64,000 nucleotides of DNA, taken from assembly GCF_011758655.1 (NCBI RefSeq), contig NZ_JAAMPA010000001.1, forward strand, positions 1,922,001-1,986,000. The letters run 5' to 3'. Under the pieces are notes generated by a model, which saw only the letters and a program-made list of their open reading frames with translations, was not told the origin of the DNA and ran no database searches. Origin of the DNA: Modestobacter marinus (GTDB lineage: Bacteria; Actinomycetota; Actinomycetes; Mycobacteriales; Geodermatophilaceae). Both the position numbers and the translations under genes were made by a program. Below are positions 16,870 through 26,600 of the stretch, piece after piece (the stretch's first letter is position 1; each line of letters begins with the position of its first letter).

Positions 16870-18663
16870 TCAGTACCAGTCGCTGCGCATCTCCAGCACC
16901 GTGGTGTCCAGCGAGGCCAGCAGGGCCAGCTGCGGGCCCACCTTGGGCAGCTCCCAGCGCTGGAAGTACCGCGCGGCCTGCCGCTTGCCGGTGTAGAAGT
17001 CGCCGTCCCGGCCCTCGGTGGCCAGGGCCTGCTCCAGCCACAGCCAGCCGACGACGACGTGGCCGGCCGCCTCCAGGTAGACGCTGGCGTTGGCCAGCGC
17101 CACCTGCGGGTCGCCCTGCCCCCACAGCGTCGCGGTGACCGCCCCGAGCTGTTGCACCAGGCCGTCGAGCTGCTCACCCAGGTCGGCCCACGGCGTGCCG
17201 GCGGCCCGTGCGGTGGTCGCCGCGATCGTCTCGCCCAGCAGGCTCAGCCCCGCCCCGCCGGACATGACGACCTTGCGCCCGAGCAGGTCCAGCGCCTGGA
17301 CGCCGTGGGTGCCCTCGTGGATCGGGTTCAGCCGGTTGTCCCGGTAGAACTGCTCGACCGGGTAGTCGCGGGTGTACCCGTAGCCGCCGTGCACCTGGAT
17401 GGCCAGGTCGTCGGCGGCCAGGCACCACTGCGAGGGCCAGCTCTTGGCGATCGGGGTCAGCATCTCCAGCAGCAGGTGCGCCCGCTGCCGGTCGGCCTCC
17501 TCCTCGGCGGTGCGCTCCTCGTCGACCAGCCGGGCGCAGTACAGGCCCAGCGCCAGCCCGCCCTCGACGTAGGACTTGCCGGCCAGCAGCATCCGCCGGA
17601 CGTCGGGGTGCTCGATGATCGGCACCGGCGGCGCCGACGGGTCCTTGCCGGTCAGCGGCCGGCCCTGGGTGCGGTCCCGGGCGTAGTCCAGGGCGTGCAG
17701 GTACCCGGTGTAGCCCAGCCCGGTGGCGCCCATCCCGACGCCGATCCGCGCCTCGTTCATCATGTGGAACATGTAGGTCAGCCCGCGGTGCTGCTCGCCG
17801 ACCAGGAAGCCGACGGCGCCGGGCTGCCCGCCGGGGGTGTGCACGCCCTCCCCGAAGTTCAGCAGCGTGTTCGTCGTCCCGCGGTAGCCCATCTTGTGGT
17901 TCAGGCCGGCCAGGACGACGTCGTTCCGCTCGCCGAGCGACCCGTCCTCGGCCACCAGGAACTTCGGCACGATGAACAGCGAGATGCCCTTCACCCCGGC
18001 CGGCCCGCCGGGCACCTTCGCCAGCACCAGGTGGACGATGTTCTCGGTCAGCTCGTGGTCACCGGCCGAGATCCACATCTTGTTGCCGGTCAGCCGGTAG
18101 CTGCCGTCGTCCTGCGGGACGGCGCGGGTGGTGATGTCGGCCAGCGACGACCCGGCCTGCGGCTCCGACAGCGCCATCGTGCCGAACCAGCGGCCCTCGG
18201 CCATCGGCGGCACGTAGGTCTGCACCTGCTCCGGCGTGCCGTGGGCGACGAGCAGGTTGGCGTTGGCCATCGTCAGGAACGGGTAGGCCGAGGTGCCGAT
18301 GTTGGCGGCCTGGAACCACACGTGCACCGCCTGGTTCACCACCGCCGGCAGCTGCAGCCCGCCGAGCTCCTCGGGCAGCGCGGCCGCGTTCATCCCCGCC
18401 TCGGCGAAGACCCGCAGTGCCGCCGCCACCTCCGGGATCAGCACGACCTTGCCGTCGACGACGTGCGGCTCGTTCTCGTCGGCCTTCCGGTTGTGCGGCG
18501 CGAACTGCTCGGTGGCGATCTGCTCGGCCAGCTCCAGGACGGCGTCGAACGTCTCCCGCGAGTGCTCGGCGTACCGCTCCCGCTTGGTCAGGCTCTCGAC
18601 CTGCAGCCACTCGTGCAGCAGGAACTCGAGGTCACGGGGGGACAGGACGAGCGACGAGCGCAC
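16870..18663 (-). CDS. Acyl-CoA dehydrogenase, long form
   Basis: A 597-residue flavoenzyme of the long acyl-CoA dehydrogenase subgroup (around 600 residues, with an extra C-terminal domain). The middle domain has GTMALSEPQAGSSLADITT and LTGNKMWISAGDHELTEN for FAD contact. The C-terminal region has QVHGGYGYTRDYPVEQFYRD and NPIHEGTHGVQALDLLGRKV; the Glu in IHEGTHG is the usual position of the catalytic base in this subgroup. It would remove two hydrogens from an acyl-CoA in beta-oxidation; chain-length preference cannot be read. ATG 18663 follows GGAGC. It is monocistronic, divergent from the 18838 gene. Confidence 0.9.
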   Translation of the reverse strand: MRSSLVLSPRDLEFLLHEWLQVESLTKRERYAEHSRETFDAVLELAEQIATEQFAPHNRKADENEPHVVDGKVVLIPEVAAALRVFAEAGMNAAALPEELGGLQLPAVVNQAVHVWFQAANIGTSAYPFLTMANANLLVAHGTPEQVQTYVPPMAEGRWFGTMALSEPQAGSSLADITTRAVPQDDGSYRLTGNKMWISAGDHELTENIVHLVLAKVPGGPAGVKGISLFIVPKFLVAEDGSLGERNDVVLAGLNHKMGYRGTTNTLLNFGEGVHTPGGQPGAVGFLVGEQHRGLTYMFHMMNEARIGVGMGATGLGYTGYLHALDYARDRTQGRPLTGKDPSAPPVPIIEHPDVRRMLLAGKSYVEGGLALGLYCARLVDEERTAEEEADRQRAHLLLEMLTPIAKSWPSQWCLAADDLAIQVHGGYGYTRDYPVEQFYRDNRLNPIHEGTHGVQALDLLGRKVVMSGGAGLSLLGETIAATTARAAGTPWADLGEQLDGLVQQLGAVTATLWGQGDPQVALANASVYLEAAGHVVVGWLWLEQALATEGRDGDFYTGKRQAARYFQRWELPKVGPQLALLASLDTTVLEMRSDWY

Positions 18664-18837
18664 GGGGGCTCCTAGGACGACGGCGGTGTCGGTGGGGCGG
18701 GCGGCCGGCCCCCTCCCAGGTTAGGCGCCCACCGCTGGACGTCGACGGTGCTCGGTGACCAGCCTTCGCGGACCCTCGTGCAGCGTGTCGCACTGTGCGG
18801 GGTTGGGCACCCGGCGGCTCCGGGTACGTGGGCGACC

Positions 18838-19308
18838 ATGCCCCTTTCAGACATCCTGGCCCGTGCGGCCGGGCTGGCCTCCGAGGCCGGCAGCGGCGCG
18901 CTCAAGCAGCTCCAGCACGTCCGGCTCCCCGGTGTCGGGCAGGCCTCGGCCACCGACGACCCGGAGACCGCCGCGCGGCGCTGGAGAGCGGTCACCGTGC
19001 TCACCGACCCCGAGCAGCTGCGGACCAGGACCCCGGAGCCGCTGGCCCGGTTCGGGGACCGGGTGGAGATCCGGGTGACCCCGGCCCCGGGCGAGCGCGG
19101 CGCCGAGCTGGCCGCCCGCTTCCGGCACCGGGCCGGGGAGGACGAGCTGGGCGAGCTGCGCTCGGCGCTGCGGGAGGCCAAGCAGCGGATCGAGACCGGT
19201 GAGGTGCTGCGGAACGAGCCCCAGCCGCACGGTCACCGCGCCAAGACCCCGCAGGGCAAGGTCCTGGACGGGATGGACGAGCGAGCAGCGAAGGAGGGCG
19301 TGCTGTGA
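18838..19308 (+). CDS. Uncharacterised protein coupled to a zinc alcohol dehydrogenase
   Basis: The protein has 156 residues; ATG 18838 (MPLSDILARAAGL). The middle (WRAVTVLTDPEQLR, then RFGDRVEIRVTPAPGERGAE) has the strand pattern of START/SRPBCC-type small-molecule-binding proteins, but this is a tentative reading. The C-terminal part is helical and charged (ELRSALREAKQRIETGEV, then GKVLDGMDERAAKEGVL). Its stop overlaps the GTG of the dehydrogenase gene (GTGA at 19305), so both are co-translated and probably act in one pathway. Confidence 0.65.
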   Translation: MPLSDILARAAGLASEAGSGALKQLQHVRLPGVGQASATDDPETAARRWRAVTVLTDPEQLRTRTPEPLARFGDRVEIRVTPAPGERGAELAARFRHRAGEDELGELRSALREAKQRIETGEVLRNEPQPHGHRAKTPQGKVLDGMDERAAKEGVL

Positions 19309-20480
19309 AGGCCGCGACCTGGACCGGCGTCAACGAGGTCTCCGTCGAGGAGGTGCCCGAGCCCACGCTGCTCAACGACCACGACGTGATCCTGAAGATC
19401 AAGCAGTCGGTCACCTGCGGGTCGGACCTGCACCTGCTGGGTGGCTACATCCCCTTCATGCGGGCCGGTGACGTGCTGGGCCACGAGTTCCTCGGCGAGG
19501 TCGTGGAGGTCGGGTCCGCGGTGCGCGACCGCAAGGTCGGCGACCGGGTCGTCGGCGCACCGTTCGCCGCCTGCGGCAACTGCTGGTACTGCAAGCAGGA
19601 GCAGTACTCGCTGTGCGACAACGGCAACGCCCACCCCGGGATCACCGAGGGGCTGTGGGGCCAGAGCCCCGGCGGCTGCCTCGGGTACTCCCACGCCATG
19701 GGCGGCTACGCCGGCAGCCACTCGGAGTACCTCCGGGTGCCCTACGGCGACGTCGGCACGTTCGTCGTCCCCGAGGGCGTCTCCGACACCCGGGCGCTGT
19801 TCGCCTCGGACGCGGCCTCGACCGGCTGGATGGGCGCCGACCTGGCCGGCACGAAGCCGGGCGACGTGGTGGCCGTCTGGGGCGGCGGCGGGGTCGGGCA
19901 GATGGCGGCGCGGGCCGCGATGCTGCTCGGTGCCGAGCAGGTGGTCGTCGTCGACCGCATCCCCGAGCGGCTCCAGCAGGTGCGGGAGCACGTGGGTGCC
20001 GAGGCCATCGACTACTCCAGCACCGACGTCCTCGCCGAGCTGCGGGAGCGCACCGGTGGTCGCGGCCCCGACGTCTGCATCGAGGCGGTCGGCATGGAGG
20101 CGCACAGCTCCGGTGCCGCGGGCGTCTACGACCAGGTCAAGCAGCAGCTGCGGCTGCAGACCGACCGGCCCACCGCGCTCCGTGAGGCGGTCATGGCCTG
20201 CCGCAAGGGCGGGAGCATCTTCACCCTCGGGGTCTTCGCCGCGATGGTGGACAAGTTCCCGCTGGGCGCGCTGATGAACAAGGGCATCACCATGCGCGGG
20301 GCCCAGGTGCACGCCCAGCGCTACATCCCCGAGCTGCTGGAGCGGATGGAGCGGGGAGAGCTGGTCACCGAGCACCTGGCCACCCACGTGCTGCCGCTGA
20401 GCGAGGCGCCCCGCGGCTACCAGATGTTCAAGGACAAGGAGGACGGCTGCGTGCGGGCCGTCTTCACCCCCGGCAGCTGA
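19305..20480 (+). CDS. Zinc-dependent alcohol dehydrogenase (MDR family)
   Basis: A 391-residue medium-chain dehydrogenase. It has the catalytic zinc region (VTCGSDLH and GHEFLGEVVEVG), the four-cysteine structural zinc loop (CGNCWYCKQEQYSLC) and a Rossmann motif (VWGGGGVGQMAARAAMLLGA) followed by VVVVDR, which suggests NAD preference. The long central insertion and overall length fit the formaldehyde-dehydrogenase-like branch. The N-terminal half reads smoothly from GTG 19305, which overlaps the preceding stop. The substrate is unknown. The operon consists of this gene and the uncharacterised protein before it. Confidence 0.88.
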   Translation: MKAATWTGVNEVSVEEVPEPTLLNDHDVILKIKQSVTCGSDLHLLGGYIPFMRAGDVLGHEFLGEVVEVGSAVRDRKVGDRVVGAPFAACGNCWYCKQEQYSLCDNGNAHPGITEGLWGQSPGGCLGYSHAMGGYAGSHSEYLRVPYGDVGTFVVPEGVSDTRALFASDAASTGWMGADLAGTKPGDVVAVWGGGGVGQMAARAAMLLGAEQVVVVDRIPERLQQVREHVGAEAIDYSSTDVLAELRERTGGRGPDVCIEAVGMEAHSSGAAGVYDQVKQQLRLQTDRPTALREAVMACRKGGSIFTLGVFAAMVDKFPLGALMNKGITMRGAQVHAQRYIPELLERMERGELVTEHLATHVLPLSEAPRGYQMFKDKEDGCVRAVFTPGS

Positions 20481-20555
20481 GCGGAACTCCCCCGGGGCAG
20501 CTGAGGGGCCCGTCCCCGGCCGTGTCAGGCTGGGGGCGGGCCCGGCACCGGGCTC

Positions 20556-20597
20556 CCGGACGAGCACGCCGTACCCGGACAGCGACAAGACGGTGTA
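20556..20597 (+). promoter_or_regulatory. Guanidine-III (ykkC-III) riboswitch
   Basis: The sequence fits the compact ykkC-III consensus: CCGGACGAG, then CGCCGTACCCGG, a short linker, then ACAAGACGG. CCGG at 20556 pairs with CCGG at 20575. ACGCCGT (20565-20571) pairs with ACGGTGT (20590-20596) as the 7-bp pseudoknot, with one G-U. The ribosome site GGAGGT follows at 20601, so guanidinium binding would plausibly control access to the SMR gene start at 20610. Confidence 0.88.
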
Positions 20598-20609
20598 CCA
20601 GGAGGTCCG

Positions 20610-20924
20610 GTGTACTGGCTCGTCCTCGTCCTCTCCGGCGTGCTCGAGGCCGTCTGGGCCACCGCCCTCGGCCGGTCCGAGGGCTTCTCCCGGCTCGTGC
20701 CGACCGTGGTGTTCGCCGTCGGCCTGGCCGGGAGCATGGCCGGACTCGCCTACGCGATGCGCGGCCTGCCCATCGGCACCGCCTACGCCGTCTGGGTGGG
20801 CATCGGTGCGGCGCTGACCGCCGGCTGGGCGATGTGGTCGGGGGAGGAGCCGGTCTCCGTCGTCCGGGTGCTGCTGCTGGCCGGCATCGTCGGCTGCGTC
20901 GTCGGGCTCAAGCTCACCCACTGA
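20610..20924 (+). CDS. gdx: SMR-family guanidinium exporter
   Basis: A 104-residue small multidrug resistance protein with four membrane helices and the essential Glu13 in the first (LSGVLEAVWATAL). GLPIGTAYAVWVGIGA is the typical third-helix region. The family divides into drug exporters and guanidinium exporters (Gdx, formerly SugE). The guanidine-III riboswitch directly upstream places this one in the guanidinium class, exporting guanidinium in exchange for protons as a dimer. GTG 20610 has GGAGGT at ideal spacing. It stands alone, with a terminator hairpin after the stop. Confidence 0.9.
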   Translation: MYWLVLVLSGVLEAVWATALGRSEGFSRLVPTVVFAVGLAGSMAGLAYAMRGLPIGTAYAVWVGIGAALTAGWAMWSGEEPVSVVRVLLLAGIVGCVVGLKLTH

Positions 20925-20961
20925 CCGCGCCGCACGCCCCCGACCCCACCGGACGCACGAC

Positions 20962-20999
20962 GGGCGCTGTGCCCGTGCCGGAGCACGTGCACAGCGCCC
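20962..20999. terminator. Long hairpin terminator
   Basis: GGGCGCTGTGC and GCACAGCGCCC form an 11-bp stem with an inner CGTGC/GCACG stem and a CGGA loop. The hairpin lies between the stop of the SMR gene and the convergent stop at 21019. Confidence 0.85.
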
Positions 21000-21018
21000 G
21001 GGGCGCGTGGGGGAGCGG

Positions 21019-22959
21019 TCAGTGCCGGCCGCGGACCCCGTCGGGCAGGTGGTCGGCGGGCACGCTCGCCAGCCCGCTGGGCTGACCGGCGGTCGCCTCG
21101 TGCCGGCCGCCCTCCGGCTGGTCCCCGTCCGGGTCCGCGGCCTCGTGCCGGCCGCCGGCCGACCCCGTTGCACCGGCAGCCGGTGCGGCGACCCGGTCGC
21201 CGTCCAGACGCCGGTCGGTGCGGTCGGCGTCGTCGACCGGCGGCTCCACCGACGTCGGTGCCGCGACACCCGCGGCGTGTGCCGTCGCGGTGGCCGGGTC
21301 GTCGGTGACCTCGCGGGCGCCGGCCTGCTGGGCCTGGATGCCGGACTGGGTGCGCAGCTCCAGCTGGGGCAGGAAGAGCAGCACGAAGAACCCGAGGGCG
21401 ACCACGCCGGCGGCGATCAGGAACACCAGGTCGATCGAGTCGGCGAACCCGGCCTTGAACGGCAGGGCCACGGCGCTGGGCAGCTCCTGGATGAAGGAGG
21501 TGTCCGACAGGTCGGCCGCGTTGCCGGCCGCCGCCTGCAGCTGCGGGGCCAGCGCCGGGTCGGCCGCCGCGGCGTCGGAGACCCGGCTGCCGATGTCGGT
21601 GGGCAGCCGGGTGAACAGCACGGACAGGAAGACCGCCGTCCCCAGCGTGCCGCCCATCTGGCGGAAGAACGTCACCGAGGAGGTGGCGACCCCGATCTCC
21701 CGCGGGCTCACCGCGTTCTGCACCGCCAGGATGACCGGCTGGAAGTTGAAGCCCAGGCCCAGCCCCAGCAGCAGCATGAAGGGGAACATCGCCCAGACCG
21801 AGGTGTCCGCGCCGACGATGAACGACAGGGACACCAGCGCGGTCACGATGAAGACCACGCCGACCAGGGGGAAGGGCTTGTAGACGCTGGTCCGAGCGAT
21901 GACCTGGCCGGCGATGATCGAGCCGGTCATGATCCCCATGACCAGCGGGATCATCTGCAGCCCGGCGACCGTGGGGCTGGAGCCGTGCACGATCTGCAGG
22001 TACTGGGGCAGCAGCAGGATGCCACCGAACATGCCGGCGCCGAGCACCACGCTGCTGAGGCTGCTCACCGCGAACGTGCGGTTGGCGAACATCCGCAGCG
22101 GCAGCAGGGCGTCGTCCCGGTAGGCCCGCTCGGCGAGCACGAAGAGCACGAACCCGACCGCGGAGAGGGCGTAGCAGACCAGCGCCCCGGTGCTGGCCCA
22201 GCCCCACGTGCGGCCCTGCTCGGCGACGATCAGCAGCGGCACCAGGAAGGTGATCAGCGCCAGCGCGCCGGGGAAGTCGATCCGGTGCTCGCGCTTGGTG
22301 TGCGGCAGGTGCAGCACCTTGAAGACGACGGCGAACGCCAGGAGGCCCAGCGGCACGTTGACGTAGAAGATCCAGCGCCAGCCGGTGATGCCCAGGATCG
22401 AGGACTGGCCGGCGAGGAACCCGCCGATGACCGGGCCCAGCACGCTGGAGGTGCCGAAGACGGCCATGAAGTAGCCCTGGTACTTCGAGCGCTCCCGCGG
22501 CGGCACGATGTCGGCGATGATCGCCAGCGCCAGCGACATCAGCCCACCGGCACCGATGCCCTGGATCGCCCGGTAGACGGCCAGCTGGTACATCGAGTCG
22601 GCCAGGCCGCAGAGCATCGAGCCGATCACGAACACGGCGATCGCGAAGAGGTAGAACGGCCGCCGGCCGTACATGTCGCTCAGCTTGCCGTAGAGCGGCG
22701 TGGTGATCGTCGAGGTGATCAGGAAGGCCGTGGTCGCCCACGCCTGCAGGTCGTAGCCGTTCAGGTCGTCGGCGATCGTGCGGATCGCCGTGGAGACCAC
22801 GGTCTGGTCCAGCGCGGCGAGGAACATGCCGAGCAGGAGGCCGCCCAGGATCGTCATGATCTGGCGGTGGGTGAACGCCCCGGAGTCGTCGGGCGCCGCC
22901 GCGGCGGCCCGGGCGCTCTGGCGTTCGGCGCCGGTGGCGCGGTCGCTGGTCTGGGTCAT
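21019..22959 (-). CDS. DHA2-family multidrug MFS exporter (EmrB/QacA type)
   Basis: A 646-residue, 14-helix proton-driven exporter. Signatures include LDQTVVSTAIRTIADDL in helix 1, the loop motif GKLSDMYGRRPFY, RAIQGIGAGGLMSLALAII and motif C-like GPVIGGFLAG. Beyond the last helix lies a cytoplasmic tail of about 110 residues rich in Asp, Ala and Pro with repeated GGRHEA blocks, longer than usual. The ATG at 22959 overlaps the stop of the upstream MarR gene (ATGA), so the pump and its likely repressor are co-translated. Substrates cannot be read from the sequence. Confidence 0.9.
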   Translation of the reverse strand: MTQTSDRATGAERQSARAAAAAPDDSGAFTHRQIMTILGGLLLGMFLAALDQTVVSTAIRTIADDLNGYDLQAWATTAFLITSTITTPLYGKLSDMYGRRPFYLFAIAVFVIGSMLCGLADSMYQLAVYRAIQGIGAGGLMSLALAIIADIVPPRERSKYQGYFMAVFGTSSVLGPVIGGFLAGQSSILGITGWRWIFYVNVPLGLLAFAVVFKVLHLPHTKREHRIDFPGALALITFLVPLLIVAEQGRTWGWASTGALVCYALSAVGFVLFVLAERAYRDDALLPLRMFANRTFAVSSLSSVVLGAGMFGGILLLPQYLQIVHGSSPTVAGLQMIPLVMGIMTGSIIAGQVIARTSVYKPFPLVGVVFIVTALVSLSFIVGADTSVWAMFPFMLLLGLGLGFNFQPVILAVQNAVSPREIGVATSSVTFFRQMGGTLGTAVFLSVLFTRLPTDIGSRVSDAAAADPALAPQLQAAAGNAADLSDTSFIQELPSAVALPFKAGFADSIDLVFLIAAGVVALGFFVLLFLPQLELRTQSGIQAQQAGAREVTDDPATATAHAAGVAAPTSVEPPVDDADRTDRRLDGDRVAAPAAGATGSAGGRHEAADPDGDQPEGGRHEATAGQPSGLASVPADHLPDGVRGRH

Positions 22960-23474
22960 CGGTCCTTCTTCTTCTCGCTGTCGTCCCTGGCGCTGCCAGC
23001 GGGGGCGCCCAGGGTGGGGAGGTGGTCGGTGAGGTCCTGGACGAACCGCTGCAGGGCGGCGGTGAAGGAGTCCAGCTCGGCGGGGGTCCAGCCGGAGGTG
23101 GCCTGCGCCAGGTGGGTGTTGCGCTCCTCGCGCAGCCGCTCCAGGGCGGCCTCGCCGGCGGGGGTCACGATGAGCCGGCTGGCCCGGCCGTCGCGCTCGT
23201 CGGCCACCCGGCGGACCAGCCCCTGGTCGACGAGCAGCGTGACGTGCCGGCTGACCGTGGAGGGGTCGGCGTGGACCACCTCGGCGAGCGCGCCCTGGCG
23301 GAGCGGGCCCAGCCGGGTCAGCGGGAACAGCAGCACGTGGGCGGCCCGCTCCCGGGCGTCCGGGCCGGAACCGTCGGTGGCCTGGGCCTTGAGCGCGTGC
23401 ATCACCCGCATCAGCCGGGCGAGCTCGTCGCCCAGGGCGGCCCCCTGGTCCAGGTCTGGGGCGAGGTCGGTCAT
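22956..23474 (-). CDS. MarR-family transcriptional regulator
   Basis: A 172-residue winged-helix protein with a dimerisation helix at the N-terminus, recognition region LAEVVHADPSTVSRHVTLLV and wing DERDGRASRLIVTPAG. The C-terminal helices carry QRFVQDLTDHLP, and the protein ends in a lysine-rich tail. MarR proteins usually repress their own operon and release DNA when a ligand binds. Here the regulator is first in an operon with a drug exporter and sits beside a repeated palindromic site (23530-23567), so autorepression relieved by a pump substrate is the likely arrangement. ATG 23474 has GGAGCACCG upstream. Confidence 0.88.
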   Translation of the reverse strand: MTDLAPDLDQGAALGDELARLMRVMHALKAQATDGSGPDARERAAHVLLFPLTRLGPLRQGALAEVVHADPSTVSRHVTLLVDQGLVRRVADERDGRASRLIVTPAGEAALERLREERNTHLAQATSGWTPAELDSFTAALQRFVQDLTDHLPTLGAPAGSARDDSEKKKDR

Positions 23475-23529
23475 CGGTGCTCCGGGGGTCGCGGCGGGGC
23501 TGGGCAGCGCGACGGTGCGCCGGGAGAAC

Positions 23530-23567
23530 GGTTGCACCATACAATCCGTTGCGCCATACACGCAACC
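23530..23567. promoter_or_regulatory. Putative MarR operator between the exporter operon and hrpA
   Basis: Two direct copies of GTTGCRCCATACA (23531-23543; 23548-23560) are present. The second belongs to the palindrome GTTGCG-CCATACA-CGCAAC (23548-23566), and the outer arms GGTTGC/GCAACC bracket the whole segment. On the minus strand TATGGT could be a -10 element, so bound protein would block the marR promoter. This is inference from position and symmetry. Confidence 0.6.
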
Positions 23568-23663
23568 AGTTGCAGCTTGCACACAGTGTGACGCCTGCGA
23601 CGGTGACCCGGGAGGTGAGACCCTGGGAGGTCGCCCCCGTCCTCGAGGAACTGCGAGCACCCC

Positions 23664-26600
23664 GTGACCACCCCGCACGACGACCTCCGGTCCCGGCTGT
23701 CCGCACTCACCCTCGCCGACGAGCACCGGCTCCGCCGGCGGCTCGACGGCACCCGGCGCACCAAGGACCCGGCCGCCCGCGCCCGCCAGCAGGAGCAGAT
23801 CGCGGCGGACGTCGCCACCGCCGAGGAGCGCATCGCCCGCCGCCGCGCCGCCGTCCCGGTGGTCAGCTACCCGGAGGAGCTGCCGGTCAGCCAGCGCCGC
23901 GAGGACATCGCCGCCGCGCTGCGCGACTCCCAGGTGGTCGTGGTGGCCGGTGAGACCGGCTCGGGGAAGACCACCCAGCTGCCGAAGATCCTGCTCGAGC
24001 TGGGCCGCGGGGTGCGCGGCCGGATCGGCCACACCCAGCCGCGGCGGCTGGCCGCCCGCACGGTGGCCGAGCGGATCGCCGAGGAGATCGGCTCCCCGCT
24101 GGGCGAGACCGTCGGCTGGAAGGTCCGGTTCACCGACGAGGTCGGCGACCGCACGCTGGTCAAGCTGATGACCGACGGCGTCCTGCTGGCCGAGGTGCAG
24201 CGCGACCGGATGCTGCGCCAGTACGACACGATCATCATCGACGAGGCCCACGAGCGGAGCCTCAACATCGACTTCCTGCTGGGCTACCTCGCCCGGCTGC
24301 TGCCCCGCCGTCCGGACCTGAAGCTGGTCATCACCTCGGCGACCATCGACGTCGACCGGATCGCCAAGCACTTCACCGGCCGCGCCGCCCCCCTCGACCA
24401 CCAAGATGGCCATTCTGGTGGTCAGGGCGGCGCGGAGGTGCCGGTCGTCGAGGTGAGCGGGCGGACCTATCCGGTCGAGGTCCGCTACCGGCCGGTCATC
24501 GACCCCGACGACCCGGAGGCCGACCCGGACCGCGACCAGGTCTCCGCGATCGTCGACGCCTGCGCCGAGCTGGTCGCCGAGGGGCCGGGCGACGTCCTGG
24601 TGTTCCTCGCCGGCGAGCGCGAGATCCGGGACACCGCCGAGGCGCTCGCCGGGACGACGGAGCGCAACGGCACGCCCATCGACGTCCTGCCGCTGTACTC
24701 CCGGCTGTCGGCCGCCGACCAGCACAAGGTCTTCCAGGCGCACACCGGACGGCGGATCGTGCTGGCCACCAACGTCGCCGAGACGTCGCTGACGGTGCCC
24801 GGCATCAAGTACGTCGTCGACCCGGGCACCGCGCGGATCTCCCGGTACAGCCATCGCACCAAGGTGCAGCGGCTGCCGATCGAGCCGGTCAGCCAGGCCT
24901 CGGCCCGGCAGCGCTCGGGCCGGTGCGGGCGCACCAGCGAGGGCATCGCGATCCGGCTGTACACCGAGGAGGACTTCGACGCCCGGCCGGAGTACACCGA
25001 CCCGGAGATCCTGCGCACCAACCTCGCCTCGGTGCTGCTGCAGATGGCCTCGCTCGACCTCGGCGACGTCGCCGACTTCCCGTTCATCGACCCGCCGGAC
25101 CGGCGCGCCGTCGCCGACGGCCTCGCGTTGCTGGAGGAGCTCGCCGCCCTGGACGGCGCGGGGAAGCTCACCGAGACCGGCCGGGCGCTGGCCGCGCTGC
25201 CGCTGGACCCGCGGATCGCCCGGATGGTCGTGGAGGCCGACCGGCGCGGGGTGCTGGAGGAGGTGCTGGTCATCGCCGCGGGCCTCACGGTGCAGGACGT
25301 CCGGGAGCGCCCGGCCGAGCACCAGCAGGCCGCCGACGAGCTGCACCGGCGCTTCGCCGACGAGAACTCCGACTTCCTCGCCCTGCTCAACCTCTGGCAG
25401 TACCTGGCGGAGCGGGCCGAGGAGCTGTCGGGCAACCAGTTCCGGCGCACGGTGAAGAAGGAGTTCCTGCACTACCTGCGGATCCGCGAGTGGCAGGACC
25501 TGCACGGCCAGCTGCGCAGCACCGCGCGCCGGCTGGGCATGACCACCGGCACGCTGGCCCCGGCCCCCGACGAGCGCGGGGTGACGGCGTCCCTGCTGGC
25601 CGGCCTGCTCTCCCAGGTCGGCATGCAGGCCGAGCCGGTGAAGGACCGCAGCGGCAAGCCGGGCCGGCCCGGCCGCGAGTACCTGGGCACCCGCAACACC
25701 CGGTTCGTGATCGCCCCGGGCACCCCGCTGGCGAAGAAGCCGCCGCGCTGGGTGGTCGCCGCCGAGCTGGTCGAGACCAGCCGGCTCTTCGCCCGCACGG
25801 TCGCCCGGATCGACCCCGAGGTGGTCGAGCGGCTGGCCGACCACCTGGTGCACCGGCAGTACAGCGAACCGCGGTGGGACGCCAAGCGCGGCTCGGTCGT
25901 CGCCACCGAGCGGGTCACGCTCTACGGCCTGCCGCTGGTGGTGGGCCGGCGGGTGCAGTACGGCTCGATCGACCCGGTCGTCTCCCGGGAGCTGTTCATC
26001 CGGCACGCCCTCGTGCAGGGCGAGTGGACGACGCACCACCGGTTCTGGGCGGAGAACCAGGCCGCGATCGAGCGGGTCGCCGAGCTCGAGGAGCGGGCCC
26101 GCCGGCGCGACATCCGGGTCGACGACGAGACGGTGTTCGAGCTCTACGACGCCCGGGTGCCCGCCGACGTCGTCTCCACCCGGCACTTCGACCGCTGGTG
26201 GAAGGAGGCCCGGCGGAGTCGTGCGGACCTGCTGACCTTCACCCCGGAAATGCTCACCAACGCCGCGGCCGCCGGCCAGGTGCAGGCCGAGGACTACCCG
26301 GACGAGGTGCACCTGACCCAGGGGCTGACCCTGCCGCTGTCCTACGCGTTCGCCCCCGGCGCGGCCGAGGACGGCGTCACCGTCGACGTCCCGCTGGGCG
26401 TGCTGGACACCCTGGCCGCGACGTCGGGGGAGTCACTGGCGTTCACCGTGCCCGGGCAGCGGGCCGAGCTGGTCACCGAGCTGCTGCGCTCGCTGCCCAA
26501 GCAGCTGCGCCGCGGCCTCGTGCCGATCCCCGACCGGGTGCGCGAGGTGCTGCCGCACATCGAGCCCACCGAGCCGTTGCTGCCGGCGCTGGAACGTGAG

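Noticed and set aside
17059-18675. 538-residue plus-strand open frame
   Set aside because: It is antisense to the acyl-CoA dehydrogenase, whose motifs are unmistakable.
21007-23667. 886-residue plus-strand open frame
   Set aside because: It is the shadow of the MFS exporter and MarR genes; Gln/Gly/Arg-rich with no domains.
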